The translations under genes were made by a program, and so were the position numbers. From NCBI GenBank assembly GCA_963825645.1, contig CAWGTT010000001.1, positions 62,001-126,000 on the forward strand: a stretch of DNA of 64,000 nucleotides, read 5' to 3'. This document shows positions 42,058 to 51,051 of this stretch, piece by piece; the stretch's first letter is position 1, and each line of letters starts with the position of its first letter. The DNA is from JADJPO01 sp963825645. GTDB lineage: Bacteria; Actinomycetota; Actinomycetes; Actinomycetales; Kineosporiaceae. The notes beneath the pieces were generated by a model. That model was not told the DNA's origin and made no database searches. It saw only the letters and a list, made by a program, of their open reading frames with translations.

Positions 42058-43455
42058 ATGTCCCACGATCTGGTCTACGCCGAGTCCGTCCTCGACCTGG
42101 TCGGGAACACCCCGCTGGTACGGCTGAACCGGGTGACAGAGGGCGTCGACGCCCTCGTCCTGGCCAAGGTGGAGTACCTCAACCCCGGTGGTTCGGTGAA
42201 GGACCGGATCGCGCTGCGGATGATCGAGGCGGCCGAGGCCGACGGTCGCCTTCGTCCCGGCGGCACGATCGTCGAGCCCACCTCCGGCAACACCGGCGTC
42301 GGCCTGGCCCTGGTCGCCCAGCAGCGCGGCTACCACTGTGTCTTCGTCTGCCCCGACAAGGTCAGCGAGGACAAGTGCAACGTGATGAGGGCCTACGGCG
42401 CCGAGGTGGTCGTCTGCCCGACGTCCGTGCCGCCTGACCACCCGGACTCCTACTACTCGGTCTCCGACCGGCTCACGCGCGAGATCGAGGGCGCGTGGAA
42501 GCCGGACCAGTACTCCAACCCTGAGGGACCGGCCAGCCATTACCGCACCACCGGGCCCGAGATCTGGCGGGACACTCTCGGCAAGGTGACGCACGTCGTC
42601 GCCGGCATCGGTACCGGCGGCACGATCACCGGGACCGGCCGCTACCTCAAGGAGGTCTCGGCGCGGCGGGCCATGAGCGCTGGGGGCCCGGTGCAGGTGG
42701 TGGGTGTCGACCCCGAAGGGTCGGTGTACTCGGGCGGCACCGGACGGCCCTACCTGGTCGAGGGGGTCGGCGAGGACTTCTGGCCCGGTGCCTACGACCC
42801 GCGAGTGCCTGACGAGGTCATCGCGGTGAGCGACGCCGACTCCTTCGCGATGACCCGCAGGCTGGCCAGGGAGGAGGGGCTGCTGGTCGGCGGGTCGTGC
42901 GGGATGGCGGTGGTGGCCGCGCTAGAGGTGGCCCGGCGCGCCGGCCCCGACGCCGTGGTCGTGGTGCTGCTGCCGGACGGCGGCCGCGGGTACCTGTCGA
43001 AGATCTTCAACGACGAGTGGATGGCTTCTTACGGCTTCCTGCGGGCGGACGGGGCCGCCACGGTGGGGGACGTGCTGCGGGCCAAGTCGTCCGGGATGCC
43101 GGCCCTGGTGCACACCCATCCCAACGAGACGGTGCGCGACGCCATCTCCATCCTGCGCGAGTACCACGTCTCGCAGATGCCCGTGGTCAAGGCCGAGCCG
43201 CCGGTCATGGCCGGTGAGGTCGCGGGGTCGGTCAACGAGCGCGACCTGCTGGAGGCGGTGTTCACCGGTCGGGCCGCGCTCGCCGAGCGGGTCGAGCAGC
43301 ACATGGGCCCGGCGCTTCCGCTCGTCGGGTCGGGTGAGCCGGTCGAGACGGCTCGAACGGCGCTGCGGACGTCGGACGCCGTGATGGTCGTCGACGACGG
43401 CAAGCCGGTCGGTGTCCTGACCCGGCACGATCTGCTCGGTTTCGTCGCTCGCTGA
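42058..43455 (+). CDS. cbs: Cystathionine beta-synthase
   Basis: A PLP enzyme condensing serine (or O-acetylserine) with homocysteine, 465 residues. It begins MSHDLVYAESVLDLVGNTPL, has the PLP lysine in NPGGSVKDRIALRMI (about 45) and the SGNTGVGLALVAQQ loop, with GTGGTITGTGRYLKE (about 185) binding the phosphate. A CBS-domain pair occupies about 345-465 (ETVRDAISILREYHVSQMPV, TSDAVMVVDDGKPVGVLTRH), as in actinobacterial cystathionine beta-synthases. GGGAGGATGAGG precedes the ATG. The metB gene that commonly follows is absent. Confidence 0.96.
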   Translation: MSHDLVYAESVLDLVGNTPLVRLNRVTEGVDALVLAKVEYLNPGGSVKDRIALRMIEAAEADGRLRPGGTIVEPTSGNTGVGLALVAQQRGYHCVFVCPDKVSEDKCNVMRAYGAEVVVCPTSVPPDHPDSYYSVSDRLTREIEGAWKPDQYSNPEGPASHYRTTGPEIWRDTLGKVTHVVAGIGTGGTITGTGRYLKEVSARRAMSAGGPVQVVGVDPEGSVYSGGTGRPYLVEGVGEDFWPGAYDPRVPDEVIAVSDADSFAMTRRLAREEGLLVGGSCGMAVVAALEVARRAGPDAVVVVLLPDGGRGYLSKIFNDEWMASYGFLRADGAATVGDVLRAKSSGMPALVHTHPNETVRDAISILREYHVSQMPVVKAEPPVMAGEVAGSVNERDLLEAVFTGRAALAERVEQHMGPALPLVGSGEPVETARTALRTSDAVMVVDDGKPVGVLTRHDLLGFVAR

Positions 43456-43466
43456 CGTCGTCAGCG
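43450..43466. terminator. Short hairpin between convergent cbs and F420-type genes
   Basis: CGCTGA-CGTCG-TCAGCG forms a 6-bp stem that contains both stop codons of the convergent genes (cbs TGA 43453-43455 and the opposite TGA at 43463-43461). It could serve as a bidirectional terminator, although the stem is short and has no T-tract. Confidence 0.35.
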
Positions 43467-43916
43467 GGCCGGGCCAGAGCGGCTGGCCAGCAGCACCGGA
43501 ATCTGCCGGTCGGTGCGCGCCTGGTAGTCGGCATAGGTCGGGAAGACCGCGACTGCCCGCCGCCACCACGTCTCGCGCTCGTCGCCGTCCAGCTCGCGGA
43601 CCCGGACGTCGAAGGGCTCCGGGCCGTCCTGGATCATCACTTGGTCCGGCGCGGCCGTGAGGTTGAGATACCAGGCCGGGTGCTCCACCGCGCCGCCCTT
43701 GGACGCGACCAGCGCGTACTGGCCCTCGTGCTCGACCCGCATCAGGGCGAAGGTGCGCAGCGCGCCGGTTCGCCGTCCCCGGGCGGTGATCAAGATGATC
43801 GGGATGCCGGTGTCGCGCAACGTGTTCGCCTGGCGCCCACCGCTCGCGCGGTACGCCTCGATCTGCTCGCGGACCCAGGTGACAGGGTTGGGCTCTTCCT
43901 CACCGACCAGTGGCAT
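43461..43916 (-). CDS. Deazaflavin (F420)-dependent nitroreductase family protein (DDN-like)
   Basis: A 151-residue split-barrel protein of the Ddn family that uses reduced coenzyme F420. Segments are NPVTWVREQIEAYRASGG, GIPIILITARGRRTGALRTF, the cofactor-facing YALVASKGGAVEHPAWYLNL, DGPEPFDVRVRELDGDE and the C-terminal VFPTYADYQARTDRQIPVLL. Length matches. The presence of this family is one of the marks of an F420-making actinobacterium. Physiological substrate is unknown; relatives reduce quinones or activate nitroimidazoles. Confidence 0.93.
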   Translation of the reverse strand: MPLVGEEEPNPVTWVREQIEAYRASGGRQANTLRDTGIPIILITARGRRTGALRTFALMRVEHEGQYALVASKGGAVEHPAWYLNLTAAPDQVMIQDGPEPFDVRVRELDGDERETWWRRAVAVFPTYADYQARTDRQIPVLLASRSGPAR

Positions 43917-43957
43917 AGGCCGACCCTACGTCCGGGTGCCGCGCCGTCCTCACCGTC

Positions 43958-44036
43958 CATGATCCCGGTGAGTGAAGAGAGATGGCGGCCACGCCCGCTC
44001 GGTAGCGACCAACCCCCTTCACTCGTGGGGACCATG
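43958..44036. repeat. 79-bp imperfect palindrome, copy A, upstream of the DUF559 gene
   Basis: The left arm CATGATCCCGGTGAGTGAAG (43958-43977) and the reverse complement of the right arm (44017-44036) match at 16 of 20 positions by eye. The 39-base centre differs from that of copy B. The element sits between the F420-type gene and the DUF559 gene (start 44150). Its arms are nearly the same as those of copy B after that gene. Equal total length and shared arms suggest a mobile or structural element, not a chance terminator. Confidence 0.85.
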
Positions 44037-44149
44037 ACCTGCGGTGGAACCGCCCCTGAGCTCTTCCTGTGGAAAACCTGTTGAAAACCTGTGGATATGG
44101 TGTGGGTTGCGCTCGACGCCGAGGCGAGACCCTGAGCCAGAGTGAGAGC

Positions 44150-45052
44150 ATGAGTCGTTCGCCCGCGCCGCTGCCCGACAGGCTGCCGGTCCCGTTCGCT
44201 GTCGCCTCGGCTCGCGATCTCGGGGTCAGCCGAAGCCGGCTGCGTGCCGGTGACCTTGTACGGCCGATGCACGGCGTCCGCTCCGCCATCGAGCCGACGA
44301 CGGTCCGGGAACGGGCTGCGGCCCTGGCGACCGTGCTGCCGGAGGACGCGGTGTTCAGCCACCACACCGCGGCCACGTTGCTGAGGCTGCCCACCGTCTA
44401 CGCGGACGACGGCATGCTCCACGTTCTCACCCCGCCAGGTTGCTCGCAGGTCACGCGGGCAGGGGTGGTGGGCCATCGTGGCACGGCGTCCGGCACCGCG
44501 GTGGCGAGCGGGCTGCGGGTCACGGACGCCGTGGTCACGTGGGCGGATCTGGCGCCCTACGGGTCTGTCGACGATTGCGTCGTGTTCGCAGATGCCGTGG
44601 TGCGCAGGCCGTCGTATCCGTTGTCGGCATTGCGTGCAGAGATCGACACGCGTCACGGCGGGCGAGGGGTTCGCACTCTGCGCGAGGCGGTCCGGCTGAT
44701 CCGCGGCTCGGACTCGGTGATGGAGAGCCGGGCCCGGCTGGTGATGCACCGCTGCGGACTGCCCGCCCCTCAGCTCAACAGCGAGGTGTTCGATGAGTCC
44801 GGCGGCTGGCTGGCCTGCCCCGACTTCTCCTGGTCGCGGCTCAAGGTGGCGGTCGAGTACGACGGCGACCATCACCGCTCGGACCGACGGCAGTGGCAGC
44901 GGGACATCGCGCGCCGGCGTCTGCTGGAGGCGGCCGGGTGGCGGGTCATCGTGATCACCGCGGACGACGTGCTGCGTCACCCCCAGGAGATGGTCGCGCT
45001 GATCCGGTCGGCGCTCGCCGAGGCGTCGGGTGCGCGCCGTCCGACGTCATGA
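44150..45052 (+). CDS. AbiEi-like / DUF559 nuclease-fold protein flanked by palindromes
   Basis: A 300-residue protein. The N-terminal half has the antitoxin AbiEi-type winged-helix layout (FAVASARDLGVSRSRLRAGD, then LVRPMHGVRS and FSHHTAATLLRLP). The C-terminal half is a DUF559 domain related to very-short-patch-repair (Vsr) endonucleases: VMESRARLVMHRCGLPAPQL, a catalytic-type CPDFSWSRLKVAVEYDGDHH, and RRLLEAAGWRVIVITADDVL. ATG at 44150 follows a purine-rich GAGTGAGAG. No AbiEii-type toxin partner is adjacent. The TGA stop (45050-45052) lies inside the left arm of palindrome B, and palindrome A lies upstream, so gene and repeats form one unit. A nuclease role in DNA processing is an inference. 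Confidence 0.82.
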   Translation: MSRSPAPLPDRLPVPFAVASARDLGVSRSRLRAGDLVRPMHGVRSAIEPTTVRERAAALATVLPEDAVFSHHTAATLLRLPTVYADDGMLHVLTPPGCSQVTRAGVVGHRGTASGTAVASGLRVTDAVVTWADLAPYGSVDDCVVFADAVVRRPSYPLSALRAEIDTRHGGRGVRTLREAVRLIRGSDSVMESRARLVMHRCGLPAPQLNSEVFDESGGWLACPDFSWSRLKVAVEYDGDHHRSDRRQWQRDIARRRLLEAAGWRVIVITADDVLRHPQEMVALIRSALAEASGARRPTS

Positions 45053-45126
45053 TCCCGGCGAGTGAGGGAAAACGGTCCTCATGCCGGACGTGAAGCCGCC
45101 CTATCCCTTCACTCGCGGGGATCATG
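45048..45126. repeat. 79-bp imperfect palindrome, copy B, overlapping the DUF559 stop
   Basis: The left arm (45048-45068, starting CATGATCCCGGCGAGTGA) and the reverse complement of the right arm (45106-45126) agree at 19 of 21 positions by eye. Total length is exactly that of copy A. The arms of A and B are nearly identical while the centres differ. The DUF559 gene ends within the left arm. As RNA it would form a long hairpin and could also stop transcription. Confidence 0.88.
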
Positions 45127-45175
45127 GAATGGGAGTCAGGGAGCGCAGCGCGGGCAGCAGGGGTGCGGTAGCCGG

Positions 45176-47272
45176 TCAGCGACCCGAGCGGCGGCCGCCG
45201 CGTCGGGCGGTCAGGTAGTCGCTGACCACGTAGCTGCCCAGCCGGTCCAGCGAGGGGGTGAACACCCGGCCGCCGTTGCGGCGGGCCACGGCGTCCATGA
45301 ACCGTCGCAGCCCGGGGTCCTCGCCGAGCATGAACACGTTGATCGCGGCGCCGTACCGGGTCAGTGCGTCGACTTCGGCCACCGTGGCCGAGATCGTGGC
45401 CCTGCTGGGCGGGTAGCTGAAGTAGGCGTTCCCGCCCTCCAGATGCGCAGTCGGCTCACCGTCGGTCACTACCAGGACGACGGGCTCGCCGTGGCTGTGT
45501 CGGCGCAGATGGCGTCCTGCCAGATGCAGTGCATGGTGGAGGTTCGTGCCCTGGACGTACTCGGGTTCGATGCCGGCCAGCTCCTCGACCCGCAGCGGCA
45601 TGGCGTACCGGCCGAACCCGATGATCTGCAGCGCGTCCTGCGGGAAGCGGGTCGCCACCAGGTGGGCCAAGGCCAGTGAGGTCTGCTTCATCGGGCCCCA
45701 GCGGCCCTCGGCGATCATCGAGTACGACAGGTCCACGCACAGCGCCACCGCCGCGCTCGCCCGCCGTTCGGTCTCGACGACCTCGAAGTCCTCGACCAGC
45801 AGCCGCAGGCCGCCACCAGCCCTCGAGGGGCCGCCGGCCGATCCGGGGCGCTCACCCCGGCGGACGGCGTTGCCGACCGTGCGCACCACGTCCAGGGGCT
45901 GTGCGTCACCGAACTCCCAGGCCCGTGAGGTGCCGGTGGCCTCGCCGGCCGCGCCGGCGTCCCGCTGGTCGTGCTCGCCACGTCCGCCGCGGTCCAGGTG
46001 CGCGAACACCTGGCGAAGTGCCGTCTGGCCGAGGCGGCGCAGCGCCTTCGGGGTGAGGGTGAGGCCGCTGTCGCCGTCCCGGGTCAGCCAGCCCTGGCGG
46101 GTCAGCTCCCTCTCGAGCCGCTGCAAGGCCCGGACGTCCTGCGCCGCAGCGGATCCCAGGGATCGTTCGACCATCTCGACGTCGATGTCGTCGAGGGTCG
46201 CGCCGGGGTGGTCCTGGGTGAGGGCGTCGAGCAGGTCGTCGAGGTCGGCCAGCTCACCCAGTGCACCCGCCGCTTCGGCGTAGCCGAGACCCTGCTCGCC
46301 GCGCATCTGCTGCGCGCGCTGCCAGGCGAGGTCAGGCCGCAGGGCCTGCAGCGTCGAGCTGAGCGCCGCCATCTGCGCCGCCAGCTCGGGATCGCCGAGC
46401 GCCGAGGACATCAGAGCGGCCAGCTCCTCACGCTGGGCCGGGGTCAGCGAGCTCATCAGCCGCTGGGCTGCTGCGGCCCGCCGGGCCAGAGCGTCGATCA
46501 GCTCCTCGACGGACTGCGGGTCCTCGTCGAACAGATGGCCATGCTTGTCCATGAAGGCGCGGAAGTCATCGCGAGTGTCTTGGCCGCGAGAATGCTTGTC
46601 CAGCAACGCGTTCAGGTCACTCAACATCTCCTTGACCGCGGCGGTCGCCGCCTGTTGCTCGGTCGAACCCGCCCCGGGCTGCATGCCGGCCAACGCGTCG
46701 CGGATCCCGCGGAACTGCTGGTTCAGGACGTCGCCGCGTAGTTCGTCGAGGATCTGGGCATAGATCTGCGCCGCCTCGGGTGAGGTCCATCGGTAGTCGG
46801 CGAGCTCGCGGACCGCGGCCGCGGCGGAACGGGGTAGGGCGTCCAGGCGGGCCTGGGCGAAGGCCGCGTCCATGGCCCGCGGGTCGCCCTGCGGGATGTC
46901 GTCGAGGGCGTCGCGCTCGGCGGCCAATGCCTGGTCCAGTCGCGCCCGCGCCCGGGTGACCGCACCGTCCAGCCGGCCCCGCCGGGCCACCTCGCGGCGC
47001 ATCCGGGCGGCGCGGGCCCGCAGCTCGTCCAGACCCGGCCGATGCGGCGCGCCGTCCGGGTCGTCGGTCGGCAGGCCGCGTCGGAGCAGGTCGCGCAAGG
47101 CCTCCCGCAGCCCGTCGCCGGCCAGCACCCGCTCGCCGATCGCGTCCAGGGCCTGGCGGACGTCGTAGGGCGGCGCCAACGGGTCCGCTCCGCCGCGCCA
47201 CGAGGAGTACCGGTGGCGATGGTGGCGGCGCCGCGGGTGCTGGGGCGGCTGGTTCGCTCCGCCGGACGGCAC
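45176..47272 (-). CDS. Von Willebrand factor type A domain protein, partner of MoxR AAA+
   Basis: A 698-residue protein. After a His/Arg-rich N-terminus comes a long helical region (about 30-400). A VWA domain follows with the MIDAS motif DLSYSM (about 512), the threonine in EYVQGTNLHHALHLAG, and VLVVTDGEPTAHLEG. It is the downstream partner of the AAA+ gene, with 5 bases between. The pair looks like the mycobacterial Rv0958-Rv0959 pair. MoxR-VWA pairs act as chaperone-like metal-insertion or complex-assembly systems, but the client is unknown. No membrane segment is visible. Confidence 0.9.
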   Translation of the reverse strand: MPSGGANQPPQHPRRRHHRHRYSSWRGGADPLAPPYDVRQALDAIGERVLAGDGLREALRDLLRRGLPTDDPDGAPHRPGLDELRARAARMRREVARRGRLDGAVTRARARLDQALAAERDALDDIPQGDPRAMDAAFAQARLDALPRSAAAAVRELADYRWTSPEAAQIYAQILDELRGDVLNQQFRGIRDALAGMQPGAGSTEQQAATAAVKEMLSDLNALLDKHSRGQDTRDDFRAFMDKHGHLFDEDPQSVEELIDALARRAAAAQRLMSSLTPAQREELAALMSSALGDPELAAQMAALSSTLQALRPDLAWQRAQQMRGEQGLGYAEAAGALGELADLDDLLDALTQDHPGATLDDIDVEMVERSLGSAAAQDVRALQRLERELTRQGWLTRDGDSGLTLTPKALRRLGQTALRQVFAHLDRGGRGEHDQRDAGAAGEATGTSRAWEFGDAQPLDVVRTVGNAVRRGERPGSAGGPSRAGGGLRLLVEDFEVVETERRASAAVALCVDLSYSMIAEGRWGPMKQTSLALAHLVATRFPQDALQIIGFGRYAMPLRVEELAGIEPEYVQGTNLHHALHLAGRHLRRHSHGEPVVLVVTDGEPTAHLEGGNAYFSYPPSRATISATVAEVDALTRYGAAINVFMLGEDPGLRRFMDAVARRNGGRVFTPSLDRLGSYVVSDYLTARRGGRRSGR

Positions 47273-47277
47273 GGTGC

Positions 47278-48723
47278 TCAGCCCGTTCCGGACTCGGCGT
47301 CGCCGCCGTAGACCACACGGCCGTCCTCCAGCACGTCCTTGGCCAACCGGCGGGTCAGATGGAGTCCCTCAAGGGCGAACTCGATGGCGCTCGCGGCCTC
47401 GGCCGGAGTCGGCACGTCGGCCATTCCCAGACGTCCCAGCACCGCGGCCAGCCCGGGCACCCGCTCGAACTGGCCGAGCAGCTCGGCGGCTCGCACCCCG
47501 TCCCCGGCCAGGACGCCGTCCTCGGCCGCCGCCACTGCGACCAGGCCGGACAGGTCCAGCCCGCCGAGTCGGGCTCGCCAGGTCTCGGCAGTCGCCCGGC
47601 GCAGCAGATGGTCGAGGATCTCCACCTCTCGGCCCTCACCGTCGGCCTCGAACTCGACCTTTCCGCGCAGGGTCGCCGTGATCGTCTCCGCGTCGCCGAT
47701 CCGGGCCACCGATACGACCTGGTGCTCCTCGCCCAACCCGCCCAGCTCGCCCAGCAGGGCGGCCCGGCGCAACGCCGCGGCGGCGAGCGTCTCGGCGCCG
47801 GCGATGGCGAACCGTGCCGAGACGCCCGAGCGGCCATCGACCGACGGTGAGTCGCGCACGGCGTGGGTGAACCGGGCCAGCACCTCGAGCAGGTGGTCGG
47901 GCACCTCGGCGGCCAACGCCGCCTCCTGGCGGACCAACGCGACCTCGCCGGAGATGTCGAGCGGGTAGTGGGTGCGGATCTCGGCGCCGAAACGGTCCTT
48001 GAGCGGGGTGATGATCCTGCCCCGGTTGGTGTAGTCCTCGGGGTTGGCGCTGGCGACGAGCAGCAGGTCCAACGGGAGGCGCAGAACGTAGCCGCGCACC
48101 TGGATGTCCCGCTCCTCGAGCACGTTGAGCAGGCCGACCTGGATCCGCTCGGCGAGGTCGGGCAGCTCGTTGACCGCGAAGATCCCGCGATGCATCCGCG
48201 GGACCAGGCCGTAGTGGATCGTCTCCGGGTCCCCCAGGGTGCGGCCCTGAGCCACCTTGATGGGATCGACGTCGCCGATCAGGTCGCCGATGCTCGTATC
48301 CGGGGTAGCCAGCTTCTCGGCGTACCGATCGCTGCGGTGGACCCAGGTCACCGGCAGGTGCTCGCCCAGCTCGGCACACCGGGCCTGGGACGCGGGGGTG
48401 ATCGGTTCGAAGGGGTGCTCGTGCAGCTCGGCGCCGGCGATCGCCGGGCTCCACTCGTCGAGCAGGCCGACCAAGGTTCGCATGAGCCGGCTCTTGCCTT
48501 GACCACGCTCGCCGAGCAGTACGAGGTCGTGCCCGGCCAGCAGCGCCCGTTCCAGGTCGGGCAGCACCGTCTCGTCGAAGCCGACCACGCCGGGGAAACG
48601 CGGCACACCGGCACGCATCAAGCGCACCAGGTTGGCCCGGATCTCGTCCTTGACGCTGCGGTGCACGTGAGGTGAGGCGCGCAGCGCACCGAGCGTGGTC
48701 GGAAGGTCGACCGGGTGGGACAT
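47278..48723 (-). CDS. MoxR / magnesium-chelatase-like AAA+ ATPase
   Basis: The 481-residue protein has Walker A in LVLLGERGQGKSRLMRTLVG (about 68), Walker B-like GIFAVNELPDLAERIQVGLL, LLNVLEERDIQVRGYVLRLP with the arm typical of ChlI/MoxR helices, the sensor ASANPEDYTNRGRIITPLKD, and a C-terminal helical lid. ATG at 48723 is chosen, with AGGTGA 11-12 bases upstream; GTG at 48738 is possible. It is coupled to the VWA gene downstream and lies 83 bases after the recQ stop. ATP-driven remodelling together with the VWA protein is the likely role. Confidence 0.9.
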   Translation of the reverse strand: MSHPVDLPTTLGALRASPHVHRSVKDEIRANLVRLMRAGVPRFPGVVGFDETVLPDLERALLAGHDLVLLGERGQGKSRLMRTLVGLLDEWSPAIAGAELHEHPFEPITPASQARCAELGEHLPVTWVHRSDRYAEKLATPDTSIGDLIGDVDPIKVAQGRTLGDPETIHYGLVPRMHRGIFAVNELPDLAERIQVGLLNVLEERDIQVRGYVLRLPLDLLLVASANPEDYTNRGRIITPLKDRFGAEIRTHYPLDISGEVALVRQEAALAAEVPDHLLEVLARFTHAVRDSPSVDGRSGVSARFAIAGAETLAAAALRRAALLGELGGLGEEHQVVSVARIGDAETITATLRGKVEFEADGEGREVEILDHLLRRATAETWRARLGGLDLSGLVAVAAAEDGVLAGDGVRAAELLGQFERVPGLAAVLGRLGMADVPTPAEAASAIEFALEGLHLTRRLAKDVLEDGRVVYGGDAESGTG

Positions 48724-48806
48724 CGGTTTCGCGGTCACCTCATCGACGGTACGTGGTGGCTCGGCGGGCGGCGATACCGGGCGGTGCACCAGACCCGAGC
48801 GGCGGT

Positions 48807-50981
48807 TCAGGCCTCCAGGGCCAGCACGAACGGCAGAACGTCGCGAGCGCCCGCCGCGCGCAGCGCCGCCGCCGCGACGGTGAGGGTCCATCGCGAGGCG
48901 GCGACATCGTCCACCAGGAGCACCGGACCGCCGAGGTCCCGGACAGCGTCGGCCATCGACTCGCCCACCGTGAGCCGACCCCACACTCCGGCCAGCCGGA
49001 ATGCGCTGTTGCCCCCGGGCTCGCCGTCCGGACCACCCCCGACCGGGTCCAAGGTGCCCAGGTACCGCAGCCGGCCCACCTCGGCCAGCCCCCGTGCCAC
49101 CCCGGTGACCAGTAGCGGGCGACGCCGTGACGGTACCGCCACGACGGCCGCGGGACGCTGCCGCCAGTCCCAGCCCCTGAGTACCTCGATCGTGGCGTCG
49201 GCCAGCCACGGGGGCGGAGGAGCGTCGGCCTCGGCCAACAGCGCGCGCAGCCGCTGCCCCCGTCCGAGATCGCTCAGCCGGGCGACGGCACGGCCCGGGG
49301 CCATCGCCTGGTCAGGGGCGATCTTCCCCCGTGCGGGGATGCCGAGGCGGTCCATGCCCGTCGGCCACATCGCCCGCGGGTCCAGGTCCACGCCGACCCG
49401 GGACAGGCGCGCTCGCGCGGCGTCGATCGCCGCCTGGGTCGCGTCGGCGTCGAACCAGGGCCCGGCGCAGACATCGCAGCGACCGCAGCCCGTGTCAACG
49501 GTCGCCGTCGGGTCGTCCAGGGCCTGCTGCAGGAAGCGCATTCGGCAGGAGGAGGTCTGCTGGTAGTCGAGCATCAACCGCTGCTCACGCTCACGGGCCT
49601 GGGCGACCCGCTGATAGCGCTCGGTGTCGTAGACCCACGCTCGACCGGTCGCCGCCCACCCGCCACTGACCCGCTGTACCGCGCCGTCGACGTCGAGCAC
49701 CTTGAGCAGCAGCTCCAGGCGGGTGCGCCGGACGTCGACGATCGTCTCCAGCGCCGCCGTCGACAGCGGCTTGGGCGCCGCGGCGGCGAGCGCGTCGATC
49801 ACGGCGGCCGCCTGGTGCTCGCGGGGCATCGAGGCTGAGGCGAAGTAGGACCAGATGTCGGCGTCCTCGCTGCCCGGCAGCAGTAGCACGTCGGCGCGCT
49901 CGGTGGCCCGCCCGGCCCGCCCGACCTGCTGGTAGTAGGCCACCGGCGAGGACGGCGCCCCCAGGTGCAGCACGAACCCGAGGTCGGGTTTGTCGAAGCC
50001 CATGCCGAGCGCGCTGGTCGCGACCAGCGCCTTGAGCTCGTTGCGCCGCAACGCGTCCTCGAGCTGCTCTCGTTCGGCGCCGTCGCTGCGCCCCGTATAG
50101 GCGCGCACAGCGTGGCCGGCCTCGCGCAGCGCCGCCGCCACGTCCTCGGCGGCGGCGACGGTGAGGGTGTAGACGATGCCGCTGCCCGGTAGGTCACCAA
50201 GGTGGGCGAGAAGCCAGGCGATCCGCTGCTCGGGCGTGGTGACCGGCAGGACGCCGAGGCGCAGGCTGTCCCGGGCCAGTGGGCCGCGCAGCGTGGTCAC
50301 CTCGTGCCGTTCCGCCCTCGGCGTCTCGGGTCCGCCCGGCCCGTTCGCACCGGCGGCGCTGAGCTGCTCGGCGACGTCGGCGACGACCCGGGCGTTGGCG
50401 GTGGCCGTGGTGGCCAGCACCGGTGTGTCCTCTGGGAGGGTGGTCAGCAGGTCACGGATCCGCCGGTAGTCGGGCCGGAAATCGTGGCCCCAGTCGCTGA
50501 TGCAGTGCGCCTCGTCGACGACCAGCAGGCCGCAGCGCGCCGCCAGGTCCGGCAGTTGTTCGTCGCGGAACCGGGGGTTGTTCAACCGTTCCGGGCTGAC
50601 CAGCAACACGTCGACCGCATCGTCGTCCAGAGCCTGCCGGACCTGGCCCCACTCCTGGGCATTGGCCGAGTTGATCGACTCGGCGCGGATGCCGGCGCGG
50701 GCCGCGGCCCCGACCTGGTCACGCATCAGCGCGAGCAGCGGCGAGACGATCAGGGTGGGGCCGGCCGGTGGCCGCCGCCCCCACCCGGTGCGCAGCAGCG
50801 TGGTGGCCACGAAATAGACCGCCGACTTGCCCCAGCCCGTTCGCTGGACGACGAGCACCCGGCGCCGGTGTTCGACCAGTGCGCCGATCGCTTCGAGCTG
50901 ACCGTCCCGGAACGTGGCGTCCTCACGGCCGACCAGCCGCTGTAGCGCCGTCAGGGCCCGTCCCTGGAACTCTTCGTGCAC
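48807..50981 (-). CDS. RecQ-family DNA helicase with C-terminal phosphoribosyltransferase-like domain
   Basis: A 724-residue superfamily 2 helicase. FRDGQLEAIGALVEHRRRVL and Walker A QRTGWGKSAVYFV (about 47) are followed by motif II LLVVDEAHCISDWGHDFRPD (about 154), ATSALGMGFDKPDLGFVLHL and the arginine-finger motif QQVGRAGRATE. A RecQ zinc cluster of four cysteines (SCRMRFL to CGRCDVC, about 485-505) follows. The C-terminal part ends GGPVLLVDDVAASRWTLTVA (about 683-705), which resembles the PRPP-binding loop of phosphoribosyltransferases such as ComF. An HRDC domain is not evident. A direct-repeat pair lies just upstream of the start. Confidence 0.92.
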   Translation of the reverse strand: MHEEFQGRALTALQRLVGREDATFRDGQLEAIGALVEHRRRVLVVQRTGWGKSAVYFVATTLLRTGWGRRPPAGPTLIVSPLLALMRDQVGAAARAGIRAESINSANAQEWGQVRQALDDDAVDVLLVSPERLNNPRFRDEQLPDLAARCGLLVVDEAHCISDWGHDFRPDYRRIRDLLTTLPEDTPVLATTATANARVVADVAEQLSAAGANGPGGPETPRAERHEVTTLRGPLARDSLRLGVLPVTTPEQRIAWLLAHLGDLPGSGIVYTLTVAAAEDVAAALREAGHAVRAYTGRSDGAEREQLEDALRRNELKALVATSALGMGFDKPDLGFVLHLGAPSSPVAYYQQVGRAGRATERADVLLLPGSEDADIWSYFASASMPREHQAAAVIDALAAAAPKPLSTAALETIVDVRRTRLELLLKVLDVDGAVQRVSGGWAATGRAWVYDTERYQRVAQAREREQRLMLDYQQTSSCRMRFLQQALDDPTATVDTGCGRCDVCAGPWFDADATQAAIDAARARLSRVGVDLDPRAMWPTGMDRLGIPARGKIAPDQAMAPGRAVARLSDLGRGQRLRALLAEADAPPPPWLADATIEVLRGWDWRQRPAAVVAVPSRRRPLLVTGVARGLAEVGRLRYLGTLDPVGGGPDGEPGGNSAFRLAGVWGRLTVGESMADAVRDLGGPVLLVDDVAASRWTLTVAAAALRAAGARDVLPFVLALEA

Positions 50982-51051
50982 GAGCCCACCGTAGGCGCCG
51001 CGGCCGACACCCAGAGCGGGCGAGGGCTGGATGCCAGGTCACGAGCGCCGA

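Noticed and set aside
43917..44149. AbiEii-type toxin or other partner gene next to the AbiEi/DUF559 gene
   Set aside because: The flanks contain only the palindromes and the unrelated F420-type gene, so a standard AbiE toxin-antitoxin pair is not present.
48739..49209. Extension of the MoxR-type gene upstream to 49209
   Set aside because: The added codons overlap the recQ 3' end on the same strand in another frame and do not resemble AAA+ proteins.
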